From: Pedobacter jejuensis
GTDB lineage: Bacteria; Bacteroidota; Bacteroidia; Sphingobacteriales; Sphingobacteriaceae
Direction: 5' to 3'
Length of the DNA: 64,000 nt
Assembly (NCBI RefSeq): GCF_003725795.1
Contig: NZ_RBEE01000004.1
Location: forward strand, 286,067-350,066
The notes below the pieces were generated by a model that worked only from the letters and a program-made list of their open reading frames with translations, was not told the origin of the DNA and made no database searches. The position numbers and the translations under genes were made by a program. Shown in pieces: positions 1 to 8,017 of the stretch. Within the stretch, counting starts at the first letter, position 1. The number at the start of each line of letters is the position of its first letter.

Positions 1-290
1 ATCTTAATTGTATCCAAGGCCGTAAGACTTTTTTTATGATAATGGGCAATCTGGTCATCAATTTTATCTAGAACATGCGCAAAAAAGTCTTTTTCGGTAT
101 TTTCATTATTAAGAACAAACCAATCAAGATGGAATTGATAGTATCCTGCATATTCTACGGGCTCAAGGCTGAAGAATTTTTTGAAGAAAAAGTTATCGCC
201 TTTTTTCCGGTCAAATTTAATTGGATTACCTATTTCAAACTTATGGGGGCTTTTATCAAAAGGATCTCTGAATTTAAAATATTCTTTCAT
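1..290 (-). CDS. Hypothetical protein, 5' part only (runs off left edge)
   Basis: Reading the minus strand from an ATG at 290 gives an uninterrupted frame of about 96 codons to the window edge, beginning MKEYFKFRDPFDKSPHKFEI. The product is rich in Phe, Lys and Asp, has no signal peptide or membrane segment in the visible part, and looks cytoplasmic. I do not recognise the family. The overlapping plus-strand frame at 75-320 is lysine/phenylalanine-rich noise and is the shadow. The gene lies downstream of a kinase remnant on the same strand, with about 160 bases between them. Function unknown. Confidence 0.6.
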   Translation of the reverse strand, partial: MKEYFKFRDPFDKSPHKFEIGNPIKFDRKKGDNFFFKKFFSLEPVEYAGYYQFHLDWFVLNNENTEKDFFAHVLDKIDDQIAHYHKKSLTALDTIK

Positions 291-448
291 AAAGTAATTC
301 TGCTGATTATTCTAAATTAAACATTTAAAATAATTAGAGGATTTGAAGTGTAGATAACTAAATATGGCTTTGAATGGTATCTCTAGCAACCAGTTTCATG
401 ATCGATATAATCATAAAACGTTTGCAAAATTGTTGGGAGTACAAATTG

Positions 449-1077
449 TCACGATTCATTTTTGTTCTCTTGGCTCAATAAGGGCAAATTAAAATAGAAA
501 CTTGATCCTTTATCTACTTCACTTTCCACCCAGACTTTGCCATTATGATGCTGGATAATTTCCGACGACAGATAAAGCCCTAACCCAAAGCCAGCTATTT
601 TTGGGGTGTCCTGGCTTTCTATGCGGTAGTAACGGTCAAAGAGTTTGGCCTGGTCCTGTATTTTAATCCCCAGGCCTTCATCATGCACACCCACCTGTAA
701 CATGCCATCAAGCGCCTTGCAGGACAATTCGATCTTACCACCTTTGGGAGAATATTTAATGGCATTACTAAGGAAGTTTTGGATGACCTGCCCAATCTTA
801 TCGCGGTCAGCGTTAACAGAAATGGGCGTACAAGGGGATAGTAGTACTTGATGGCTGGAATTCAATAACTTGGTATCTTCAAGAATCTCATCGATCAGCA
901 GATTCATTTCAAAGGTCTCTTCATTTAAATATATTTTACCGGCTTCGAAACTGGAAGCATTTAAAAATCCTTTGATCATAGCGGTCATCTTTTTAACCTG
1001 GTTTTGGGTTCTGTCCAGTTTATCAATCGCAAAGTCATCGTTCGCCTTTCTTACTACCAGACCTGGCTTTCTTATCT
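449..1077 (-). pseudogene. Histidine kinase remnant (end of HisKA plus HATPase domain)
   Basis: The frame opens directly after a TAG near 1078 and has no good start until ATG 988. It encodes the last helix of a HisKA domain followed by a complete HATPase_c domain: an N-box (QNFLSNAIKYSPKGGK), a G1 box (DEGLGI) and a G2 box (GFGLGLYLS). The H-box with the phosphorylated His, and any sensor, PAS or membrane part, are missing upstream. Read from 988 alone the product is 179 residues against 350-700 for whole kinases of this kind. I infer a 5'-truncated, inactive kinase gene. A stand-alone ATPase fragment is possible but unlikely, since the frame extends upstream of 988 with kinase-like residues (DDFAIDKLDRTQNQVKKM). 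Confidence 0.7.
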
Positions 1078-1157
1078 AAAAAAGTTACTGAATCAGTGAT
1101 TGAAATAAGCAATGCTCATATACTATGAAGCAGTTTCATTAATTTTTATAAAAACGC

Positions 1158-2717
1158 TTACTTTATATTGTTCCTTAAAATGATAAAAAGAGGTTCTTTA
1201 TGGTTATCTGCTTCTTTACTATTGTAGTAGCCATTTCCTAAAAGGATATCTAACCTACCATCCTGATCCAAATCCGCGACATCCATCGTAATTCCTTTTT
1301 CAAATGGTGTTGTTATAGGTAATTTAAAGGCTGAAAAGTTATAATTTCCATTGTTTTTTAAATAGGTAAAGGCTTCTTCTGGTTGTAAAGAAGATGGAAA
1401 AAAACTAATTGCTGCAATATCTTTTTTTCCGTCATGATCAAAGTCTTTTGCTATCGCTTTATAGCAACCGTTTATCGGGTAAAAATATTTTTGTTTAAAA
1501 TTGTTTTTACCATCATTTAAATAGATATACACTCCATGGTAGGGCTTTAAAATTGGCGTGTAATCTGCATTATCTCCGCAGGTGTAAATAATGTCCTGGT
1601 AACCATCATCATTAAAATCTACCAGATCGAACCAGGTGGAACCATAACTTGGTGGAAATCTTAACACCTGTTTTTCTTCTAAATTGCCTTTCCCTTTATT
1701 TGTAAAAACAAAAACCCCTTCATCACCTTGGGCAAAAAGTGCCCATATATCTTTCAGGCCATCTTTGTTATAATCATCAACAATAGTGTTAAGTACCCCA
1801 GGCCGATCTCGCACAATTTTTTTTTGAAATATACCCTTGCCCTTGTTTTGCATCCAGGTTAAGTTTCCAATGATATTGCCAAATTCCGAAGTTATATAAT
1901 CCATTTTACCGTCATTATCTAAATCTACATGGGTGATCTTAACTGGTCTAGCCAGCTTATCGAAAAGCGTTTTGACTTTAGAAATGACTCCGTACTTATC
2001 CATTTGAATCTGACTGACATCTCCTTTTCTTTGGTTATTTGCCTCCACATTATCACCTAGATTACTTGCCAGGATTTGGTTCGACTGAAAATCGATGTCT
2101 GTTATCAAACCCAGTCCCTGATTAATCTTGAGCAGGTTCAGCTGAGCATCAAAAACATAGAGTTTTTGTGACATCGCATCATTAACAAGTATCCTTCTAG
2201 GATTTATACTAGTGTCTATCTTGACGTAAGATGTCATCGCTACTTTACCAAAAACCGATTGATCTTTTGGTAATTCGATAGAGAAATAAGGCAAAACGCG
2301 CACCCTTTCAAGATCTTTATCCTGGGCTGGCAAATACGCAGGTGCAGCACTGTAGTAATAATCAGATATTTTTTGCCACTCCAGCGAGTCTAAGACCGGA
2401 TCTTTGGGAAAGCGAGAAGAATCAACATCTTTCATGCGAAGATATTCCACCCCTTTGAAAGAATTGATGCCGAATAAGGGACCCATGGTAGGAAGCACAC
2501 CAGCTATCCAGACATCCTTTGAAAGTAATGCAGGATCTGGTAAACCGTGGCATGATCTGCAGTACTTCTCTGCAAGTTGCTTACCTACTCTGGCATTCGA
2601 TAAAAACTGTTCTTCGGGTGTTTTATTGTCGAATACAAAGTGCAGGACTAAAGCAGCATTGGCTATTGCCAATACCACCAGGATGAATCTGTTTCTAACT
2701 TTTTTATCTAATAGCAC
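1158..2717 (-). CDS. Membrane-anchored cytochrome c / FG-GAP (VCBS) repeat protein
   Basis: The 519-residue product has an N-terminal membrane anchor (about residues 11-28), then a c-type haem motif CRSCH at 53-57, then an FG-GAP/VCBS beta-propeller. The propeller shows at least five calcium-binding loops of the DxDxDG type (DLDNDGKMD, DYNKDGLKD, DFNDDGYQD, DFDHDGKKD, DLDQDGRLD). The likely location is the outer face of the inner membrane or the periplasm. The start is GTG at 2717, because a stop codon lies immediately upstream in frame and no ATG is near. It follows the SusCD operon on the same strand but is separated by a terminator-like hairpin, so it may be its own unit. The role is unknown; the architecture suggests electron transfer tied to a binding or catalytic propeller. 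Confidence 0.8.
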   Translation of the reverse strand: MLLDKKVRNRFILVVLAIANAALVLHFVFDNKTPEEQFLSNARVGKQLAEKYCRSCHGLPDPALLSKDVWIAGVLPTMGPLFGINSFKGVEYLRMKDVDSSRFPKDPVLDSLEWQKISDYYYSAAPAYLPAQDKDLERVRVLPYFSIELPKDQSVFGKVAMTSYVKIDTSINPRRILVNDAMSQKLYVFDAQLNLLKINQGLGLITDIDFQSNQILASNLGDNVEANNQRKGDVSQIQMDKYGVISKVKTLFDKLARPVKITHVDLDNDGKMDYITSEFGNIIGNLTWMQNKGKGIFQKKIVRDRPGVLNTIVDDYNKDGLKDIWALFAQGDEGVFVFTNKGKGNLEEKQVLRFPPSYGSTWFDLVDFNDDGYQDIIYTCGDNADYTPILKPYHGVYIYLNDGKNNFKQKYFYPINGCYKAIAKDFDHDGKKDIAAISFFPSSLQPEEAFTYLKNNGNYNFSAFKLPITTPFEKGITMDVADLDQDGRLDILLGNGYYNSKEADNHKEPLFIILRNNIK

Positions 2718-2735
2718 TTAAAAGTCATTACAATG

Positions 2736-2767
2736 AAAAATAGCCGGTCGTAAAATCACAACCGGCC
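2736..2767 (-). terminator. Rho-independent terminator after the SusCD operon
   Basis: Read on the minus strand, a 10-bp GC-rich stem (arms at 2758-2767 and 2742-2751, loop 2752-2757, one G-U pair) is followed by ATTTTT. It lies just downstream of the DUF1735 gene and before the cytochrome/FG-GAP gene, so it marks the end of the SusCD operon. Confidence 0.75.
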
Positions 2768-2787
2768 ATATAAAAATAATATCGATT

Positions 2788-3360
2788 TTACTTGAGCTGT
2801 AATGCATTCACGTCGATAATCACAATTACCTTTTTTGTTTTATCATTAAGGGTATACCGGGTAGTGTTTGCCAGTGAGATGCAGGCAGCAACCTTTTTGC
2901 CAGCAAAAGTTTTTAATGTAGGCTTATCTATCACCATGTTAAAGTTAGCGGTAGACTCACCAGCTCCCAAAGAAACACTTGCCGGGATGCTAAATGCAGA
3001 TGTGGGTAAAAGTACCAGATTTGAACCACCTGCAATGATTTGATTTATGGTATCGGTTCTGCTGGTAATGTTAACTGTAAAGGCCTGTGTTTCTGCTTTT
3101 CCGGATTTGGAAACCCCAAGATAAATCAAGACCTTATTGGCCTGTTCATCATCCTTGAAATTTTTCGCAGCTCCATAATTAATGGTACCGGGCACTGCAT
3201 AATTATTGTCTGTGGTACTGGCAGAAATTGATTGAGGTATAAAAACATTCTCAATACCAACCTCTTCCTCACTGATATCCTTCTCACAAGATAGAAAAGT
3301 TGCTATAATTAGCAGAACAAGTAAACTATTTAGTCGGTTAAACTGATTTTTCATATTCAT
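2788..3360 (-). CDS. DUF1735-domain lipoprotein, last gene of SusCD operon
   Basis: A 190-residue outer-membrane lipoprotein candidate: hydrophobic leader and lipobox (TFLSC, Cys about residue 25). The rest resembles the BT_3987-like N-terminal domain called DUF1735, a beta-sandwich often found in surface glycan-binding proteins next to SusD. The YxxPxTINYG segment, the FSIPASVSLGAGES stretch and the C-terminal VxVIIDV strand fit that family. DUF1735 proteins often carry a second catalytic or binding domain, but here the DUF1735 part stands alone. It starts 12 bases after SusD2 and is probably cotranscribed. Likely role: surface glycan capture accessory to SusC2/SusD2. Confidence 0.75.
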   Translation of the reverse strand: MNMKNQFNRLNSLLVLLIIATFLSCEKDISEEEVGIENVFIPQSISASTTDNNYAVPGTINYGAAKNFKDDEQANKVLIYLGVSKSGKAETQAFTVNITSRTDTINQIIAGGSNLVLLPTSAFSIPASVSLGAGESTANFNMVIDKPTLKTFAGKKVAACISLANTTRYTLNDKTKKVIVIIDVNALQLK

Positions 3361-3372
3361 ATTTAAATAAAA

Positions 3373-5064
3373 TTAATAACCCGGGTTTTGAACCAATGTG
3401 CCATTAGAATTCACAATCTCTGTTCTGGTGAATGGATAACGATAATTAGCAGCTGGATTAAATCTTCTGGTCGCAACGCTCACCTTCTGATAGGTCCAGA
3501 CATTTGGGTTAGAAGAAACTTTAGTCACCTTAACACCAATAATGGGCTGATTTAATACCACTTCCCCGTCTTTCCACCTCAATAAATCCCAGTAACGATG
3601 GCCCTCAAATGCAAGCTCGATTCGTCTTTCGTGCTTTACGGCCGTTCTAAATCCATCCTTCGATGAAGATATGGCCAGACTTACTGCCGGCATCGCGGAA
3701 CGGGTCCTAACCTCATTCATTGCCTGCCTGGCAGTTTTTGCATAGCCATTGGTGTTATCTGGACCATAAGCTTCATTCATCGCCTCTGCATAATTCAACA
3801 AAACCTCTGCATACCTAAACACTACCCAATTGTGTTGTGCGGTTTCATTTTGAACCAGATTTAAATTATCATTCAAGAATTTCTTCAAAAAATAACCTGT
3901 TTTACTACCATTGGCCTTGTTCATGTCATCAATACCCCCAGGTGAAAAATCCATAACCCGGTTGTTCCAGGTTGAACCATTTGTTGCCACCGTATTTGCC
4001 AGACGTGAATCGCGGTTGGCATAAGGATCTACAGGATTTGGTGTGCCGGTATATTCATAATCCGCAACCAGGTTATCTGATGGTGAAATGGCACCTACAC
4101 CACCTGGTGTAGGGACAGGGAAGTTCTGTCTTTCAATGGTATTATTGGCCGGCCTTCTGATTGCGAAGATCGTTTCTGCACTGGTAAGCGGTGCTGCACC
4201 TCTAAAATAAGAACCATAAAACTGATTAAGCGCTAAGCCTAACCCTGGTGTAGTCATCAACTCATTACAGGCTGCTGCTGCCCTCCTCCATTTCTCTACA
4301 TCGTTGGTGGGATTATTCAATGGACTTGCAGCATAAAGTAATACGCGGGCTTTCAATGCCAAGGCAACACCCAATGTAAATCTTCCATCATTTCCAGCAA
4401 AAGCTGATGTTTTCCAATTTACCTGTAAATTGGCCTTGTTCTCCTCGATCTCCTTTAGAATGTACTCTACTACCTGGTCATAAGTCGACCGGGGTATGTT
4501 AACTTTTCCTGACTGTTCAAGTGTCTGGTTAACAATGGGAACCCCTCCATACCTTTTGATCAGCTCTGCATAATAATATGCCTTTGCAATGTGTGATTCT
4601 GCTTTAAACCAGGCAATGTTCTGCTTATCTTGCGCAATTGCATTGGCATCGGCAACCGGATCCCTGCCAATCAAGATGTAACGATCGGCATCTTTTGCAT
4701 AGTCGATAAAATTATTTGCAGCTCTGATACCTTCATAATATGTCTTGTAAATGCCTGATTCTGGATTTATAGTCTCGCTGATTAAAGCCTGATTATAATA
4801 TAATGCGTTATAAGTAGGCAAATTATTCTGTGCCTCGTCACTTACAGTAGCGAAAAGATTATTGTCAATTTCCGTGAATCCATCTCTCAGCGGGGTGTAA
4901 AAAGCCCATGCAAAGCCATTAAGTCCACCTGCTCCAGATGCGATTGTTTCTGGTGTTTGCTGGGTATCTAATTTGGTATCCAGAAAATCTTTCTGACAAG
5001 AGTCCAACAACAGACACGTGATAATTGATATGGTGAAAATATATTTAAATTTCATATTCCTCAT
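3373..5064 (-). CDS. SusD/RagB family nutrient-binding outer-membrane lipoprotein (SusD2)
   Basis: 563 residues with a lipobox (LLLDSCQKDFLD) and the SusD fold: TPR-like helices in the N-terminal half (WFKAESHIAKAYYYAELIKRYGGVP is diagnostic) and the usual C-terminal segment (FRYAEVLLNYAEAMNEA, ELAFEGHRYWDLLRWK). It would lie on the cell surface as the lid of the SusC2 transporter and bind glycan fragments. It begins 13 bases after the stop of SusC2 and is followed after 12 bases by the DUF1735 gene. Two in-frame ATGs (5064 and 5055) are possible starts; the second gives the tighter signal peptide. It is distinct in sequence from SusD1. Confidence 0.95.
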   Translation of the reverse strand: MRNMKFKYIFTISIITCLLLDSCQKDFLDTKLDTQQTPETIASGAGGLNGFAWAFYTPLRDGFTEIDNNLFATVSDEAQNNLPTYNALYYNQALISETINPESGIYKTYYEGIRAANNFIDYAKDADRYILIGRDPVADANAIAQDKQNIAWFKAESHIAKAYYYAELIKRYGGVPIVNQTLEQSGKVNIPRSTYDQVVEYILKEIEENKANLQVNWKTSAFAGNDGRFTLGVALALKARVLLYAASPLNNPTNDVEKWRRAAAACNELMTTPGLGLALNQFYGSYFRGAAPLTSAETIFAIRRPANNTIERQNFPVPTPGGVGAISPSDNLVADYEYTGTPNPVDPYANRDSRLANTVATNGSTWNNRVMDFSPGGIDDMNKANGSKTGYFLKKFLNDNLNLVQNETAQHNWVVFRYAEVLLNYAEAMNEAYGPDNTNGYAKTARQAMNEVRTRSAMPAVSLAISSSKDGFRTAVKHERRIELAFEGHRYWDLLRWKDGEVVLNQPIIGVKVTKVSSNPNVWTYQKVSVATRRFNPAANYRYPFTRTEIVNSNGTLVQNPGY

Positions 5065-5077
5065 TTTAAATTAATGA

Positions 5078-7981
5078 TTAAAAAGTAGCGATTAAACCAA
5101 ACGTGTATGACTTGATTGGTGGGTATCCTGTCGTAAATTCAGGATCTATGTTGAAATCATCTTTTAATTTGCTCCAGGTAATAGGATTAACGGCATTCAT
5201 AAAAAGTCTAAGTTTTTGCAGTTTTAGTTTAGAAACAACTTGATTGCTGAAATTGTAACCTAACTCTGCATTTCTGATGCGCAGAAAATCACCATCCTTT
5301 ACCCAAAAAGAACTGGTAGCATAATTGTTCTGGTTTGCAGTAGTGGTCAGACGTGGGTAAGTAGCAGTAGCTCTGGTATCAATACCTTGCGCAGGATAGT
5401 ATGCCCAGGCACCCTCGGCAATTGCATAAGCATTGGTATTGTTAACGAAAGCAATGTTCTGAGCTCTTAAATAAGAGTTTCCAATTAAATCCACCGAATT
5501 ACCAGCAACTCCCTGGAACAAGACCGATAAGTCAAAACCTTTATAATCAATGGTACCACCAAATGAGAAATTGGTTGTAGGTAGAAATGAGTTTCCGATT
5601 TGGGTGACGTCCAGTGCATCGATCTTTCCATTACCATCCAAATCTTTATATTTCAAATCGCCTGGTTGTATCGCACCAAATAAAGGAGTCGAAAGACCTG
5701 CTCTAAGCGACCCATCTGGGTTAAAATCCTCCAGCTGGTAAAAGCCATCAGATACCAATCCGATAATCGAGCCAAATTGTCTTCCCGTTCTGGCGTTGTA
5801 ATCAAATGCGGGAGCCAGTTCAGACTGAAAATCGATTTTATTTTTATTCAATGATAGCATACCGAACAGTTGGTAACCTACCTGGTTTACCTTACCATTG
5901 TATGATGCAGAGATCTCTAAACCTTTGTTTGTCATCTCACCGATATTAGCCAGGTAGGTGAAATTCCCAAAACTCCCTGGGAAAGAATTATCCTCTGTTA
6001 AAATATTTGTGCGTTTATCAATGTAAGCGTCAAGGGTAATGTTCAGGTTTTTGAAAAATGTTAAATCAGCACCTACGTTATACTTCATACTTTCCTCTGG
6101 TCCAACGTTTGGATTGGCTAAAAATAATTGTGTTAGGCCTCCATTTGCTGCAGGTGTTCCGTTCCCGATATAGTAGTTGCCACTGTTACCAAAAAACTGC
6201 TGGTATAGGTAACGTCCCCCTGAGGCGTATCTTTCAGGCGATATTGCCCTATCATTACCTGATTTACCGACTGAAGCTCGCAATTTAAACTCATTAATAG
6301 CTTTATTACCTTTCAGGAAATCTTCGTTAGAAACAATCCATGCACCAGAAACTGATGGATAAAAATGAAAGCGATTTCCATCTGCATAAGCATCAGAACC
6401 AAAGTAAGAAAACCCGAACTCAGCAACATAACGCTCATCAAAATTATAGTTAACCCTACCACTAATATTTTGATAATTTACTTCATAACCGAAAATGCCT
6501 TCACCAGTAGAGGTTGACTGATGATAATTAATTGCAGAATTTAAAGCACTTTTTCCAAAACTGGCCTTGTATCCGATAGTTGCCAATAACTGACGCCAAT
6601 CCTGTTGTCCGGCACCACTTAATCTAGATGAGGCAAGTGTTGTATTTTGGTTTGTTGTAGTTGTTACTCCATTGATATATCTTGCGTAATCTCTTGTTTT
6701 ATTATAGGTACTTAAATCATAACTATTAAACGAATAAGTTTGACTGGCATAAAGACCTTTGGCGATAAAATCCAGTTTCTCCTTCAAAGTAAAGTTTCCC
6801 TGCAAAAATCGCGAACGGTTAGACTGCCAGCCTAAATTATTAACCGAACCAACCGGATTGTTGGGAAAGAGTGGAGTACCAGATAATCTGAGTTGGCTTG
6901 CACCATCATATACAGGATAAATATTAGATGGATAATTATATAAATCTGTCCAAAGTCTTCCGGTAGAATAGCCCGTAGCATAATTTGGTGATCTTCTATC
7001 CTCCAACCTGCCGTTTAGGTCAACACTGGCTTCAAATATGTTACCCAGGTCAAAATCTAGATTTGCCCTTAAATTATAACGCCCGAAGCTTTGATTGGAA
7101 GTGCTATCTGTATTGTTAACGTTATACAAACCTTGTTTATTTAGATAATCGAAAACGATATTGTACTTAGATCGGTTATCACCACCAGAAAAAATCAAAT
7201 TCGCATCGGTATATGGCGCACTGTCTTTTAATGTTTGATCAAACCAATCTACATTTGTACCAGTACCATTCTGATAGGCAGAGAGTTGAGCCGGAGAATA
7301 TGCCGGCGTCCAAATCCGGCCATTGTCATTACTAATGGCCTGATTATAAAGGTTAGAGAAACCAAAAGAATTCAACGGTTTATTAATATCTATTGCACTT
7401 TGAGTAGACCTTCGTAGTTTAAATGTAATGGTAGACTTTCCCTCTACCCCACGCTTGGTAGTCACCCATATCACACCGTTTGCAGCTTTCATGCCAAATG
7501 TAGCCAGGGCCGCAGCGTCTTTGAGTACAGAAATGCTTTGTATCTCTGAGGCCGATAGATAGTTAAAGTATCTTGAGCTCACCTCAAGACCATCTACAAA
7601 GATAGCTTGTGTGTTATATCCGTTACCATTGGTAAAACCATAGGTTCCAATTCCCCGGATATTCAAGTTCGCCGCTTCAAAACCCGGCTCTCCCGAGGTT
7701 TGCTGTACATTTAAGCCAGGCAAAACTCCAAATAGCGAATTGGTGGAACTTAGAGATGGTGTTCTGTAGAGTACATCTGTAGTTACCGTTGATATTGCTG
7801 AAGTTGATGTCGCCTTATTATCGTTAAAATAACGGTTAGGAACATTTCCCTTTTTTAAGGAGTCAGCAGAGCTGTTTTGCTTATCTTTTTTATTTGCTAC
7901 TTCCTGTGCCTTTGCATTTATGGTAATAATGGTTAAGGCAGAACAGATCGCAGCAAATAAAAATTTATTTAATTTATACAT
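5078..7981 (-). CDS. SusC/RagA family TonB-dependent transporter, short form (SusC2)
   Basis: 967 residues: signal peptide (cleaved near AKAQE), a Ser/Asn-rich linker, a TonB plug domain (LFGVLPGLNVQQTSGEPG, LNIRGIGTYG, FVDGLE, ISVLKDAAALATFGMKAANGVIWVTTKRG) and a 22-strand-type beta-barrel ending in an aromatic residue (GLIATF). It would import oligosaccharides across the outer membrane using TonB energy. Unlike SusC1 it lacks the N-terminal carboxypeptidase-regulatory-like domain, so the linker leads straight into the plug. It starts 36 bases after SusD1 and is followed by SusD2, DUF1735. The ATG at 7981 is supported by the leader motif just upstream. Confidence 0.95.
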   Translation of the reverse strand: MYKLNKFLFAAICSALTIITINAKAQEVANKKDKQNSSADSLKKGNVPNRYFNDNKATSTSAISTVTTDVLYRTPSLSSTNSLFGVLPGLNVQQTSGEPGFEAANLNIRGIGTYGFTNGNGYNTQAIFVDGLEVSSRYFNYLSASEIQSISVLKDAAALATFGMKAANGVIWVTTKRGVEGKSTITFKLRRSTQSAIDINKPLNSFGFSNLYNQAISNDNGRIWTPAYSPAQLSAYQNGTGTNVDWFDQTLKDSAPYTDANLIFSGGDNRSKYNIVFDYLNKQGLYNVNNTDSTSNQSFGRYNLRANLDFDLGNIFEASVDLNGRLEDRRSPNYATGYSTGRLWTDLYNYPSNIYPVYDGASQLRLSGTPLFPNNPVGSVNNLGWQSNRSRFLQGNFTLKEKLDFIAKGLYASQTYSFNSYDLSTYNKTRDYARYINGVTTTTNQNTTLASSRLSGAGQQDWRQLLATIGYKASFGKSALNSAINYHQSTSTGEGIFGYEVNYQNISGRVNYNFDERYVAEFGFSYFGSDAYADGNRFHFYPSVSGAWIVSNEDFLKGNKAINEFKLRASVGKSGNDRAISPERYASGGRYLYQQFFGNSGNYYIGNGTPAANGGLTQLFLANPNVGPEESMKYNVGADLTFFKNLNITLDAYIDKRTNILTEDNSFPGSFGNFTYLANIGEMTNKGLEISASYNGKVNQVGYQLFGMLSLNKNKIDFQSELAPAFDYNARTGRQFGSIIGLVSDGFYQLEDFNPDGSLRAGLSTPLFGAIQPGDLKYKDLDGNGKIDALDVTQIGNSFLPTTNFSFGGTIDYKGFDLSVLFQGVAGNSVDLIGNSYLRAQNIAFVNNTNAYAIAEGAWAYYPAQGIDTRATATYPRLTTTANQNNYATSSFWVKDGDFLRIRNAELGYNFSNQVVSKLKLQKLRLFMNAVNPITWSKLKDDFNIDPEFTTGYPPIKSYTFGLIATF

Positions 7982-7986
7982 TTATC

Positions 7987-7998
7987 TTTCTTGGTTAA
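7987..7998 (-). promoter_or_regulatory. AACCAA-type leader motif before SusC2
   Basis: Minus-strand TTAACCAAGAAA lies 5 bases upstream of the SusC2 ATG. It resembles the leader before SusC1, HTCS 1, GH3, GH10, a GH5 and a PL14-like gene in this window. It may be a translation or mRNA-stability element; the role is inferred. Confidence 0.4.
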
Positions 7999-8017
7999 GT
8001 GAAATAATCAGATACAA

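Noticed and set aside
75..320. Plus-strand ORF at the left edge
   Set aside because: Opposite strand gives a more protein-like partial gene (1-290); this frame is its shadow.
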